The position numbers and the translations under genes are program-made. The notes under the pieces were generated by a model. That model was not told the DNA's origin. It did not search any database and was given only the letters and a program-made list of their open reading frames with translations. Below, in pieces: positions 1-5,998 of a DNA stretch of 7,420 nt; position 1 is the stretch's first letter, and each line of letters opens with the position of its first letter. The DNA comes from Candidatus Aminicenantota bacterium (GTDB lineage: Bacteria; Acidobacteriota; Aminicenantia; Aminicenantales; UBA8522), in NCBI GenBank assembly GCA_003524335.1, contig DQHV01000094.1, positions 808 through 8,227 of the forward strand. Reading direction: 5' to 3'.

Positions 1-562
1 CGTCCGTTGAAAAAACCGTCATCCGCCCGAATTTCAGGATTCTTTGCCAGAAGCTCTGGACGACCTGGATGTCGCGCACCCGGAAGAGCTCCAATTCTTC
101 GATCTTGCGGGAGACGAGGCCGCGGACGAGGAACAGGCGCTGCGTGCTCAGCCGGTAGAGGATGGAGTATTTCTTGTAGAAGACCGTCAGGAAGAGGGCC
201 AACGCGATCGCCAGGCCGGCGATGATGATGATCCGGTCCACGGTCGGCCCGGCCTTGACGGCGACGGCCAAGGCGACGGTTGCAGCGGCCACCAGGACGG
301 CCAGCAGGATCCGACCCAGATACATTTTCAGCGTCGGCCGAAGGGAGAGTACGTCTCTTTCCTCTTGGGGCAGCAGATCACCCATCGGCGAGGCGGCGGC
401 CGCCGAGGCGACGATCTTGGGCTGCGGCGCCTTCTCTGCCGGCTTTAATGGGATCGTTATCTCTTTGTGGCAGGCTGGGCAGTCTGTTTTTTTCCCCTGG
501 TGGACCTCATCTATGCGCAGCGTGTTCCCGCAATTCGGACACTTGAAATCGTATTCCGCCAT
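1..562 (-). CDS. Zinc-ribbon, two-TM, bacterial PH-domain (bPH_2/DUF304) membrane protein, 3' end cut off by the window
   Basis: The reading frame is open from an ATG at 562 down to the left edge (187 residues seen, C-terminus missing). Residues 8-31 form a zinc ribbon: CPNC at 8-11 and CPAC at 28-31. A Pro/Ala/Lys-rich linker follows (about 38-66). Two hydrophobic segments at about 80-102 and 110-128 look like a membrane hairpin. After them comes a typical bPH_2 start, with YRLSTQRLFLVRGLVSRK at 136-153, then RVRDIQVVQS at 161-170 and a FGRMTVFST strand at 178-186. In bPH_2 proteins of the YdbS/YdbT type, the PH-like domain follows a membrane hairpin in the same way. The start is supported by GGAAGGAGG (568-576 on the + strand), with GGAGG 5 bases from the ATG. 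The gene is divergent from the parvulin gene. Function is unknown; a membrane-anchored scaffold or membrane-stress role is only a guess. The domain call is firm and the biological role is not. Confidence 0.85.
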   Translation of the reverse strand, partial: MAEYDFKCPNCGNTLRIDEVHQGKKTDCPACHKEITIPLKPAEKAPQPKIVASAAAASPMGDLLPQEERDVLSLRPTLKMYLGRILLAVLVAAATVALAVAVKAGPTVDRIIIIAGLAIALALFLTVFYKKYSILYRLSTQRLFLVRGLVSRKIEELELFRVRDIQVVQSFWQRILKFGRMTVFSTD

Positions 563-598
563 GAAATCCTCCTTCCAGAGGGCACGCCTCTTCCCTGT

Positions 599-627
599 AT
601 GATAATTCAGCCCCCGACAAATTTCCA
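599..627 (-). promoter_or_regulatory. Possible sigma-70-like promoter for the zinc-ribbon/PH gene
   Basis: Reading the - strand, TGGAAA (622-627 on +, four of six matches to TTGACA) is followed after 17 bases by TATCAT (599-604 on +, five of six matches to TATAAT). This lies about 37 bases upstream of the start at 562, a reasonable distance for the first gene of a transcript. The spacing is ideal but the -35 box is weak, so this remains a candidate. Confidence 0.35.
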
Positions 628-646
628 TTATTGTTGGATTCATTTT

Positions 647-663
647 CCAGGTTGAAAACCGGG
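647..663. repeat. Imperfect 17-bp palindrome over the -35 box, possible operator
   Basis: The bases CCAGGTTGAAAACCGGG are an inverted repeat centred on 655, with six of eight position pairs complementary (CC, then GGTT against AACC, then GG). It covers the whole -35 hexamer (652-657) of the proposed rightward promoter. A dimeric repressor binding here would block that promoter, and its position between two divergent genes also fits an operator. It could equally arise by chance, since only one copy is present and no regulator gene is nearby. Confidence 0.25.
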
Positions 664-680
664 AAGAGCGAAGATAAAAT
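652..680 (+). promoter_or_regulatory. Sigma-70-like promoter for the parvulin-rlmB unit
   Basis: TTGAAA (652-657, five of six consensus matches) is followed after exactly 17 bases by TAAAAT (675-680, five of six matches). Transcription would begin near 686-688, leaving a leader of about 15 bases that just includes the ribosome binding site at 691-697. This is the best promoter-like sequence in the window and lies in an AT-richer gap between divergent genes. Confidence 0.55.
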
Positions 681-690
681 AGGACAACAC

Positions 691-697
691 AAGGAGG
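691..697 (+). promoter_or_regulatory. Ribosome binding site that fixes the parvulin start at 703
   Basis: AAGGAGG lies 5 bases before the ATG at 703. It decides between this start and an in-frame upstream TTG at 631. The upstream start would put 24 polar residues in front of the signal peptide, would lie upstream of the proposed promoter, and has no such site. Confidence 0.8.
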
Positions 698-702
698 CTT
701 CA

Positions 703-1155
703 ATGAAACTGATCGCCTGTCTGTTCAGCGTACTGATTGTCCTTCTCGTCGCCATGGACATGGGGAGCGCAAGCCCGGCCCGGGCAACGGAACCCGACCG
801 GGTGGCCGTCCAGCACATCCTGATTGCCTTCAAGGGGTCCATACCTAAGGCCACCGTGATCCGGACTCGGGAGGAAGCCCAAAAGCTGGCCCACGAGGTA
901 TTCGAACGGGCCAAAAAGGGCGAGGACTTCGACGCTCTGGTCAAGCAGTACACCGATGACGAGTACCCCGGGGTCTACCGGATGGCCAACATCGGCATAA
1001 CTCCAGATCCGAGCAAACAGGAATATTCACGCGCGGGGATGGTCAAGGGCTTCGGAGACGTCAGCTTCTCCCTCGAGGTCGGCGGGATCGGCATGGCCGA
1101 GTACGATCCCCAGAAGAGCAAGTTCGGCTGGCATATTATCAAGCGGATCGAGTGA
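703..1155 (+). CDS. Exported parvulin-type peptidyl-prolyl cis-trans isomerase (rotamase), small single-domain form
   Basis: The 150-residue product begins with a Sec signal peptide: a short Lys start, a hydrophobic core at about 4-19, and an A-R-A site ending at residue 28 that suits signal peptidase I. There is no lipobox cysteine, so a soluble periplasmic or secreted protein is expected. The rest is one PpiC/rotamase domain: QHIL at 37-40 with the conserved His38, GEDF at 73-76, the acidic pair at 85-86, MVKGFGDVSFSL at 113-124 supplying the usual Met and Phe of the proline pocket, and the C-terminal FGWHIIK at 141-147 with the second conserved His144. The role would be isomerising Xaa-Pro bonds in exported proteins. 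The usual Gly-Gly loop before the Met is replaced by a longer segment (about 89-110). There is no separate SurA-like chaperone domain. The stop codon overlaps the next gene as GTGA. Family membership is secure; the clients are unknown. Confidence 0.9.
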   Translation: MKLIACLFSVLIVLLVAMDMGSASPARATEPDRVAVQHILIAFKGSIPKATVIRTREEAQKLAHEVFERAKKGEDFDALVKQYTDDEYPGVYRMANIGITPDPSKQEYSRAGMVKGFGDVSFSLEVGGIGMAEYDPQKSKFGWHIIKRIE

Positions 1156-1880
1156 GCGTGGATACGGTCGGCCGGCTGAACCCAATCATCGAGACCCTCC
1201 GCAGCGCCTCGGGCCGGGTCCAGAAGGTCTTCATCCAGGAAGAGAGGGGACCGTATAAGATCGCCGAGGTCATCCGGCTGGCTAAAGAGCGGGGCATTCC
1301 GCTCCTCTTTGCGCCCAAACGCAAGCTCGACCTGATGTCTCCGGGCCATCAGGGAGCGGTCATTCTCCTCGCGGCCAAGGAATTCAGCCCTCTCGACGAG
1401 ATCCTGGCCGGCTCCCGGAACCCCTTTCTCGTCCTCCTCGACGAGATCGAAGACCCCCAGAACCTGGGAGCGATAATCCGCAGCGCCGAGTGCGCCGGGG
1501 CGGACGGCATCATCCTTCCGGAGCGCCGTTCGGCCGGTGTCACGGAAGCGGTCATCGAGGTCTCGGCCGGCGCCGCCGAACACCTCAAGATCGCCCGGGT
1601 GACCAACCTCGCTAGGACCATGGAAGAGCTCAAGGCAAAAGGGCTCTGGTTCGTGGGAGCCGAAGGAGGCCAGAAGGCGCTCTGGTACGATTTCGACTAC
1701 ACCGTGCCGGTCGGCATCGTGCTCGGCTCCGAAGGCCGGGGTCTGCGCCGCCTGGTCCGGGAGAAGTGCGACCAGATCCTCTCCATCCCGCTCCTCGGCC
1801 GGGTGAACTCCCTCAACGTCGCCGCCGCAGCCGCCGTGTTTTTCTTCGAAGTCGCCCGCCAGCGCCTCCGCCCGGCTTGA
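1152..1880 (+). CDS. rlmB: 23S rRNA (guanosine-2'-O-)-methyltransferase, RlmB-type TrmH/SpoU family
   Basis: The 242-residue protein matches the whole RlmB layout. An N-terminal L30e-like substrate-binding domain (about 5-75) ends with the GHQG signature at 65-68. A SPOUT knot domain then carries motif 1 at 97-116 (DEIEDPQNLGAIIR with Asn104 and catalytic Arg110), an SAGAAEHL segment at 138-145, motif 2 at 188-200 (GIVLGSEGRGLRR with Glu194) and motif 3 at 211-224 (SIPLLGRVNSLNVA with Ser220 and Asn222). The enzyme uses S-adenosylmethionine to methylate a ribose 2'-OH in ribosomal RNA; in E. coli RlmB the target is G2251 of 23S rRNA. The GTG at 1152 overlaps the upstream stop as GTGA and has little Shine-Dalgarno sequence, so translation is probably coupled to the parvulin gene. 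A second GTG at 1158 is also possible. A tRNA target (TrmH) is less likely because of the N-terminal domain. Confidence 0.9.
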   Translation: MSVDTVGRLNPIIETLRSASGRVQKVFIQEERGPYKIAEVIRLAKERGIPLLFAPKRKLDLMSPGHQGAVILLAAKEFSPLDEILAGSRNPFLVLLDEIEDPQNLGAIIRSAECAGADGIILPERRSAGVTEAVIEVSAGAAEHLKIARVTNLARTMEELKAKGLWFVGAEGGQKALWYDFDYTVPVGIVLGSEGRGLRRLVREKCDQILSIPLLGRVNSLNVAAAAAVFFFEVARQRLRPA

Positions 1881-1906
1881 CTAAGCTTTATTCAAGTCTA
1901 TAGAAT
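1877..1906 (+). promoter_or_regulatory. Candidate sigma-70-like promoter for accA-hisS-aspS
   Basis: TTGACT (1877-1882, five of six matches to the -35 consensus) overlaps the rlmB stop codon. It is followed by TATAGAAT, read either as TATAGA (1899-1904, 16-base spacing) or TAGAAT (1901-1906, five of six matches, 18-base spacing). Transcription would start near 1911-1914, giving a leader of roughly 30 bases before the accA ATG. The 61-base gap after rlmB, longer than the other spacers in the run, supports a new transcription start here. Confidence 0.5.
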
Positions 1907-1924
1907 GTGGAGGTAAACGCGCGC

Positions 1925-1935
1925 CCACTTAGTGG
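1925..1935. repeat. Perfect 11-bp palindrome in the accA leader
   Basis: CCACTTAGTGG is perfectly symmetric about 1930 and ends 6 bases before the accA ATG. As RNA it can form a 4-bp stem (CCAC/GTGG) with a 3-base loop. This occupies the place where a ribosome binding site would be expected, and the only strong GGAGG (1909-1913) lies 28 bases from the ATG on the far side of it. It could be a small operator, a translational hairpin that brings the distant GGAGG closer, or chance. Confidence 0.3.
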
Positions 1936-1941
1936 ATTAGC

Positions 1942-2898
1942 ATGAGCAAAGAACAGGACTTCTATCAGTTGGAAAAAAATATCATTCTCCTGAAAAAGGA
2001 GATCACGGACCTGGAGATATCCGAGGACCCCTCCAGGGAGAGCAAGATCGCCGGCCTGCGCGGACAGATCGCCGATGAGTGGGCCAAGATCAGCCCTCGC
2101 CTAACCGCCACCCAAATCGTCCAACTGGCCCGCCATCCTCAGCGTCCCTATACCCTGGATTACATCGCCAGCCTGGTCGAGGACTTTACCGAGATGCACG
2201 GCGACAGGCGCTTCGCGGATGATCCGGCCATCATCGCCGGCCTGGGCTTCTACAAGGGCAAAACAACGGCCTTCATCGGCCACCAGAAGGGCCGGAGCAC
2301 GAGGGAAAGGATCGCCCGAAACTTCGGCCAGCCCAATCCGGAGGGATACCGAAAGGCGCTCCGGGTGATGAAAACGGCCGAAAAATTCGGCTTCCCGGTC
2401 GTCACACTGATCGATACCCCCGGCGCCTATCCCGGAATCGGCGCCGAGGAGCGCGGCCAAGCCGAGGCCATCGCCCACAACCTCAGGGAGATCGCGACCC
2501 TGCGGGTCCCCATCGTCATCGTCATCATCGGCGAGGGAGGAAGCGGCGGAGCCCTGGCCATCGGGGTGGGCGACACCGTCATGATGCTCGAGAACTCGTT
2601 CTATTCAGTCATTTCGCCCGAAGGCTGCGCCGCCATCCTCTGGAAAGACCAGAGCGCCGTCGCCCAGGCGGCCGAGAACATGAAGATCCGGGCCCAGGAC
2701 CTCCTCGAACTCGGCATCGTCGAGAAGATCATCCCCGAGCCGCCCGGCGGGGCCCACATCGACCCGGAATGGACATTTAAGTCCGTGGACAAACACCTCA
2801 GCCAGGCCCTGAAGAAACTCGAATCCAAGCCCGTAAAGGAGTTGCTCGAGGAGAGATACCAGAAATTCCGCAAGATTGGGGTCTTTGTCGAGAAGTGA
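1942..2898 (+). CDS. accA: Acetyl-CoA carboxylase carboxyltransferase subunit alpha
   Basis: The 318-residue length is that of bacterial AccA. With AccD it forms the carboxyltransferase that moves CO2 from carboxybiotin to acetyl-CoA, making malonyl-CoA for fatty acid synthesis in the cytoplasm. The N-terminal part (about 5-50) is a charged helical region. The block QLARHPQRPYTLDYI at 61-75 and HGDRRFADD at 86-94 are AccA signatures. The crotonase-like core follows: GHQKGR at 113-118, PEGYRKALRVM at 133-143, DTPGAYPGIGAEERGQ at 158-173 and the glycine-rich GEGGSGGALAIG at 198-209, which forms the oxyanion and acyl-CoA site, then SVISPEGCA at 222-230 and PEPPGGAH at 265-272. The start gives a standard N-terminus although the sequence just before it is a weak ribosome binding site; an in-frame stop at 1930-1932 prevents a longer form. 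The C-terminus overlaps hisS. accD and the biotin subunits must lie elsewhere. Confidence 0.97.
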   Translation: MSKEQDFYQLEKNIILLKKEITDLEISEDPSRESKIAGLRGQIADEWAKISPRLTATQIVQLARHPQRPYTLDYIASLVEDFTEMHGDRRFADDPAIIAGLGFYKGKTTAFIGHQKGRSTRERIARNFGQPNPEGYRKALRVMKTAEKFGFPVVTLIDTPGAYPGIGAEERGQAEAIAHNLREIATLRVPIVIVIIGEGGSGGALAIGVGDTVMMLENSFYSVISPEGCAAILWKDQSAVAQAAENMKIRAQDLLELGIVEKIIPEPPGGAHIDPEWTFKSVDKHLSQALKKLESKPVKELLEERYQKFRKIGVFVEK

Positions 2899-4166
2899 GC
2901 GAGGACAAACCGGAGAAACAGTCCGTTTCCGCGATCAAGGGAACGCACGATATCCTGCCCAAGGAGGCCCGGGACTGGCAGAAGGTGGAGGCTGTCGTCC
3001 AGGCCGCCTTCGAGCTCTACGGATACCGGGAGATCCGGACGCCCGTCTTCGAGGCCACCGAACTTTTCGAAAAGGGCACCGGCCAGTCCACCGATATCGT
3101 CCAGAAGGAGATGTACACCTTCACAGACAAGGGCGGACGCTCCATCACCCTCCGGCCCGAATACACTCCTTCGGTTGTCCGCGCCATCATCGAGCACCGG
3201 CTCGACCTCCTTCCCGACCCGATGCGGTACTATTTCATCGGACCCATGTTCCGGTTTGACAAGCCCCAGAAAGGCCGCTTCCGGCAGTTCCACCAGGTTG
3301 ACATCGAGGTTTTCGGCGAAAACGATCCGGCCATCGATGCCGAGATCATCGAGATGGCCGATCACCTCTTGAAGAAGCTCAAGGTCACCGAGACCGAAGT
3401 CCTGGTCAACTCGGTGGGCTGTCGAAACTGCCGGCCCGCCTACCTCAAGGACCTGCGCGCCGCGGCGGCGGCCGTGGAGGCTTCCCTCTGCCCCGACTGT
3501 CAGAGGAAAGCGGAGACCAATCCCCTCCGCATCTTCGACTGCAAGGTCGAGGCCTGCCGGGAGATCGCCCGGGGATTCCCCGAGATCTCGGGCTATCTCG
3601 ACGCGGAATGCGCCGAACATTTCCGGAAGTTCCGGTCCTATCTCGACTTCTACGGGATCCCCCACCGGATTGAGCCGCGCCTCGTCCGCGGCATCGATTA
3701 TTACACTAAGACAACGTTCGAGATCACCGCTGCCAAGCTCGGCGCCCAGAACTCCATCCTCGGCGGCGGCCGCTATGACGACATGATGAAAGATTTCGGC
3801 GGTCCGGACATCTGCGCGATTGGGTTTGCCATGGGTGTAGAAAGGCTGCTTTCGGTGGCCGAACTGGAACCCGCCAGCGACAAGTTCATCTACCTTGCCT
3901 ACATGGGAGACGAGGCCAAGAAAGAAGCCATCCTGCTGGCCCGGTTCCTGAGGTCTCATGGCGTCGAATGCCTTCTTGAGTTCAAGGAGCGCGGTCTCAA
4001 GAGCCAGCTCGGCCGGGCGAGCAAGCTCGGGGCGTCGTGGGCTCTGATCATCGGCGAGGAAGAAGTCGGCATGGGTAGGTATCAACTCAAGGACATGGAA
4101 AAGGGCACCCAGGTCGAAGCCGGAAAACAGGACCTTCTCGGGATCCTCGGCAGGTCCGATACCTGA
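2895..4166 (+). CDS. hisS: Histidyl-tRNA synthetase (class II)
   Basis: The 423-residue protein attaches histidine to tRNA-His using ATP. Motif 1 begins with KGTHDILP at 15-22. Motif 2 runs over 112-134 (YYFIGPMFRFDK, then GRFRQF) with the ATP-binding Arg120. The histidine-specific HisA motif is RGIDYYT at 265-271, and motif 3 spans 287-319 (SILGGGRYDD and GFAMGVERLL). An insertion between motifs 2 and 3 carries Cys176, Cys179, Cys199, Cys202, Cys216 and Cys221. The C-terminal anticodon-binding domain is at about 331-420. The GTG start overlaps the accA stop as GTGA and has little Shine-Dalgarno sequence, implying translational coupling. It is the only sensible start, because motif 1 begins 14 residues later and the first internal ATG is far inside motif regions. 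hisS followed by aspS is a common bacterial pair. Everything needed for catalysis is present. It is the tRNA enzyme rather than HisZ, since the HisA motif and C-terminal domain are intact. Confidence 0.97.
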   Translation: MSEDKPEKQSVSAIKGTHDILPKEARDWQKVEAVVQAAFELYGYREIRTPVFEATELFEKGTGQSTDIVQKEMYTFTDKGGRSITLRPEYTPSVVRAIIEHRLDLLPDPMRYYFIGPMFRFDKPQKGRFRQFHQVDIEVFGENDPAIDAEIIEMADHLLKKLKVTETEVLVNSVGCRNCRPAYLKDLRAAAAAVEASLCPDCQRKAETNPLRIFDCKVEACREIARGFPEISGYLDAECAEHFRKFRSYLDFYGIPHRIEPRLVRGIDYYTKTTFEITAAKLGAQNSILGGGRYDDMMKDFGGPDICAIGFAMGVERLLSVAELEPASDKFIYLAYMGDEAKKEAILLARFLRSHGVECLLEFKERGLKSQLGRASKLGASWALIIGEEEVGMGRYQLKDMEKGTQVEAGKQDLLGILGRSDT

Positions 4167-4194
4167 AAAGCCGCGAAGGACATCCTGGAGCCGC

Positions 4195-4201
4195 AGGTGA
4201 G
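4195..4201 (+). promoter_or_regulatory. Ribosome binding site for aspS
   Basis: AGGTGAG lies 6 bases before the ATG at 4208 and supports that start, which gives a slightly longer N-terminus than usual for AspRS. The 41-base gap after hisS shows neither a terminator nor a convincing promoter, so aspS is probably read through from upstream. Confidence 0.65.
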
Positions 4202-4207
4202 ATAAAG

Positions 4208-5974
4208 ATGGAAGACAAGCAATCTATAAGGGGGCTGAATTTTTCAAGGACTATCTATTGCGGTCTTCTCAGGCCGGAACATGAGGGGCAGGACGTCACC
4301 CTCTGCGGCTGGGTCCAGCGGCTACGGGATATGGGGAACCTGATTTTCGTCGACCTCCGGGACCGCGAGGGGATAACCCAAATCGTCTTTTCCCCCGAAA
4401 GGCCGGACCTCCTCGAGGCCGCTAAGAAGCTTCGGCCGGAGTTTGTCGTCTCCGTCAAGGGACTGGTGCGGAAAAGGGGGCCCCGGGCCGTCAACAAAGA
4501 GATGGATACTGGGGAAGTGGAAATCGAGGCGAAGGAAATGCGTCTTCTTAACGTCTCGAAGGTGCCGCCTTTCCAGGTCGCCGACCCGGTCCAGGCCTCC
4601 GAGGATCTGCGGATGAAATACCGCTATATCGACCTCCGCCGGCCGTCCAAACAGCGGGCCATCAAACTGAGGCACGAAGCCGCCTTGCGCACGCGCAATT
4701 ACCTGAGCGGCCGCGGATTCCTGGAAATCGAGACGCCTTTCCTGGCGAAGTCCACACCCGAAGGCGCCAGGGACTATCTTGTCCCGAGCCGCATCCATAA
4801 GGGGCGGTTCTATGCCCTGCCGCAATCGCCGCAGACTTTCAAGCAGACTCTGATGATCTCGGGATTCGACCGCTATTTCCAGATCGTCCGCTGCTTCCGG
4901 GATGAGGACCTGAGGTCGGAGCGACAGCCGGAGTTCACCCAGATCGATATCGAGATGAGTTTCGCCGACCGGGAGGATATTTTTTCGCTCGTCGACGGGA
5001 TGCTGGCGGCTATTTTCGACGTCATCGGAGAAAAAATCGGCCTACCCATTCCGCGGCTCACCTACCGGGAGAGCATGGAAAGGTACGGCACCGACAAGCC
5101 GGACCTCCGGATCAAGGCAGAGCTTACGGACCTCACGGCTGAAGCGTCCGGGTTACAGTCCGAGATCATCCGGAAGGTCCTGGCTTCAGGGGGCGTCCTC
5201 AAGGGTTTGCGGGTGCCCCAAGCGGCCGGTCTTTCCCGGAGCCAACTCGACAAGCTCGGGGAGAAAGCCCAGGAACTCGGCGCCAAGGGGATCATCTGGC
5301 TCAAGAAACAGAACGGGTTCAAGTCAGCCCTGAAGCTGGAGGAGGCAGAAGCCCGCACAATCTGGGAAAAATCAACGGCCCGGGACGAAGACCTAGTGCT
5401 CCTCGTCGCCGACCGCCGCGAGGTCGCGCTCCCCGTCCTGGGGTTTTTCCGCAAAGAACTCCTCCAATCCCAGGCCGGGAAGGATTTCGCCTTTACCTGG
5501 GTAACCGATTTTCCCCTCTTCGAGTGGAGTGCGGAGGAAAAGAAGATCGTCTCCGTCCACCATCCCTTCACCTCACCGCTCGCCGAAGACATTCCGCTCC
5601 TCGAATCCGAGCCTCTCAGGGTGAGGGCCAGAGCCTATGACGTTGTCTGCAACGGCTATGAAATCGGCGGCGGGTCCATCCGGATCCACGACTTCGAGCT
5701 CCAGCGCAGAATCTTCGGCCTCCTAGGCCTCTCGGAAAAAGAGACCGAGGAGAAATTCGGCTACTTTCTGGAAGCGCTCGGCTACGGGACTCCGCCGCAC
5801 GGCGGAATCGCCATGGGGTTCGACCGGATCGTCATGCTCCTCGCCCGCGAGGAATCCATCCGCGAGGTTATTGCCTTCCCCAAGACGACGAGCGCCCTCT
5901 GCTTGCTCACCGGCTCTCCGTCGCAAGTGAGCGAAAAGCAACTCGACGAACTCGGGCTTAAGCTAAAGAAGTAA
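4208..5974 (+). CDS. aspS: Aspartyl-tRNA synthetase, bacterial type
   Basis: The 588-residue length is normal for bacterial AspRS. It joins aspartate to tRNA-Asp using ATP. The N-terminal OB-fold anticodon-binding domain (about 15-115) includes [14 protein letters not shown] at 30-43 and FVDLRDREG at 47-55. The class II core starts near 135 (KYRYIDLRR at 137-145). It contains [14 protein letters not shown] at 182-195, the aspartate-site QSPQ at 206-209, motif 2 at 224-246 ([11 protein letters not shown] with Arg231), and [13 protein letters not shown] at 482-494. Motif 3 is [14 protein letters not shown] at 532-545 with Arg540. The bacterial insertion (GAD) domain lies at about 290-425. Residue Met42, where non-discriminating enzymes usually carry His, and Arg93, where they usually carry Gly, suggest charging of tRNA-Asp only. 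The N-terminus is about a dozen residues longer than in typical AspRS. No terminator separates it from the next gene. Confidence 0.97.
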   Translation: MEDKQSIRGLNFSRTIYCGLLRPEHEGQDVTLCGWVQRLRDMGNLIFVDLRDREGITQIVFSPERPDLLEAAKKLRPEFVVSVKGLVRKRGPRAVNKEMDTGEVEIEAKEMRLLNVSKVPPFQVADPVQASEDLRMKYRYIDLRRPSKQRAIKLRHEAALRTRNYLSGRGFLEIETPFLAKSTPEGARDYLVPSRIHKGRFYALPQSPQTFKQTLMISGFDRYFQIVRCFRDEDLRSERQPEFTQIDIEMSFADREDIFSLVDGMLAAIFDVIGEKIGLPIPRLTYRESMERYGTDKPDLRIKAELTDLTAEASGLQSEIIRKVLASGGVLKGLRVPQAAGLSRSQLDKLGEKAQELGAKGIIWLKKQNGFKSALKLEEAEARTIWEKSTARDEDLVLLVADRREVALPVLGFFRKELLQSQAGKDFAFTWVTDFPLFEWSAEEKKIVSVHHPFTSPLAEDIPLLESEPLRVRARAYDVVCNGYEIGGGSIRIHDFELQRRIFGLLGLSEKETEEKFGYFLEALGYGTPPHGGIAMGFDRIVMLLAREESIREVIAFPKTTSALCLLTGSPSQVSEKQLDELGLKLKK

Positions 5975-5998
5975 AAGATAATTCCATGGGGAGGCATC

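Noticed and set aside
44..448. 134-codon open frame on the + strand at the left edge
   Set aside because: It lies opposite the zinc-ribbon/PH gene, has an acidic low-complexity product and no ribosome binding site; the - strand frame has clear domains.
631..702. Upstream TTG extension of the parvulin gene
   Set aside because: It would place polar residues before the signal peptide and begins upstream of the proposed promoter -10; AAGGAGG at 691-697 points to 703.
1874..1898. Possible hairpin terminator after rlmB (CTTGA/TCAAG)
   Set aside because: The stem is only five base pairs plus a wobble with an 11-base loop, and no T-run follows, so it is not a credible intrinsic terminator.
2601..4085. 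494-codon open frame on the - strand opposite accA and hisS
   Set aside because: It is exactly antisense to two unmistakable genes, its product is a Gly/Asp/Leu/Glu-rich composition typical of a reverse-strand shadow in GC-rich DNA, and no domain is recognisable.
5062..5592. 176-codon - strand frame opposite aspS
   Set aside because: It is a Ser/Arg-rich shadow of the AspRS insertion domain, with no recognisable domain or start signal.
5977..5982. GATAAT as a -10 box for the amidohydrolase gene
   Set aside because: No acceptable -35 hexamer is found about 17 bases upstream, and the start of transcription would fall within the ribosome binding site.
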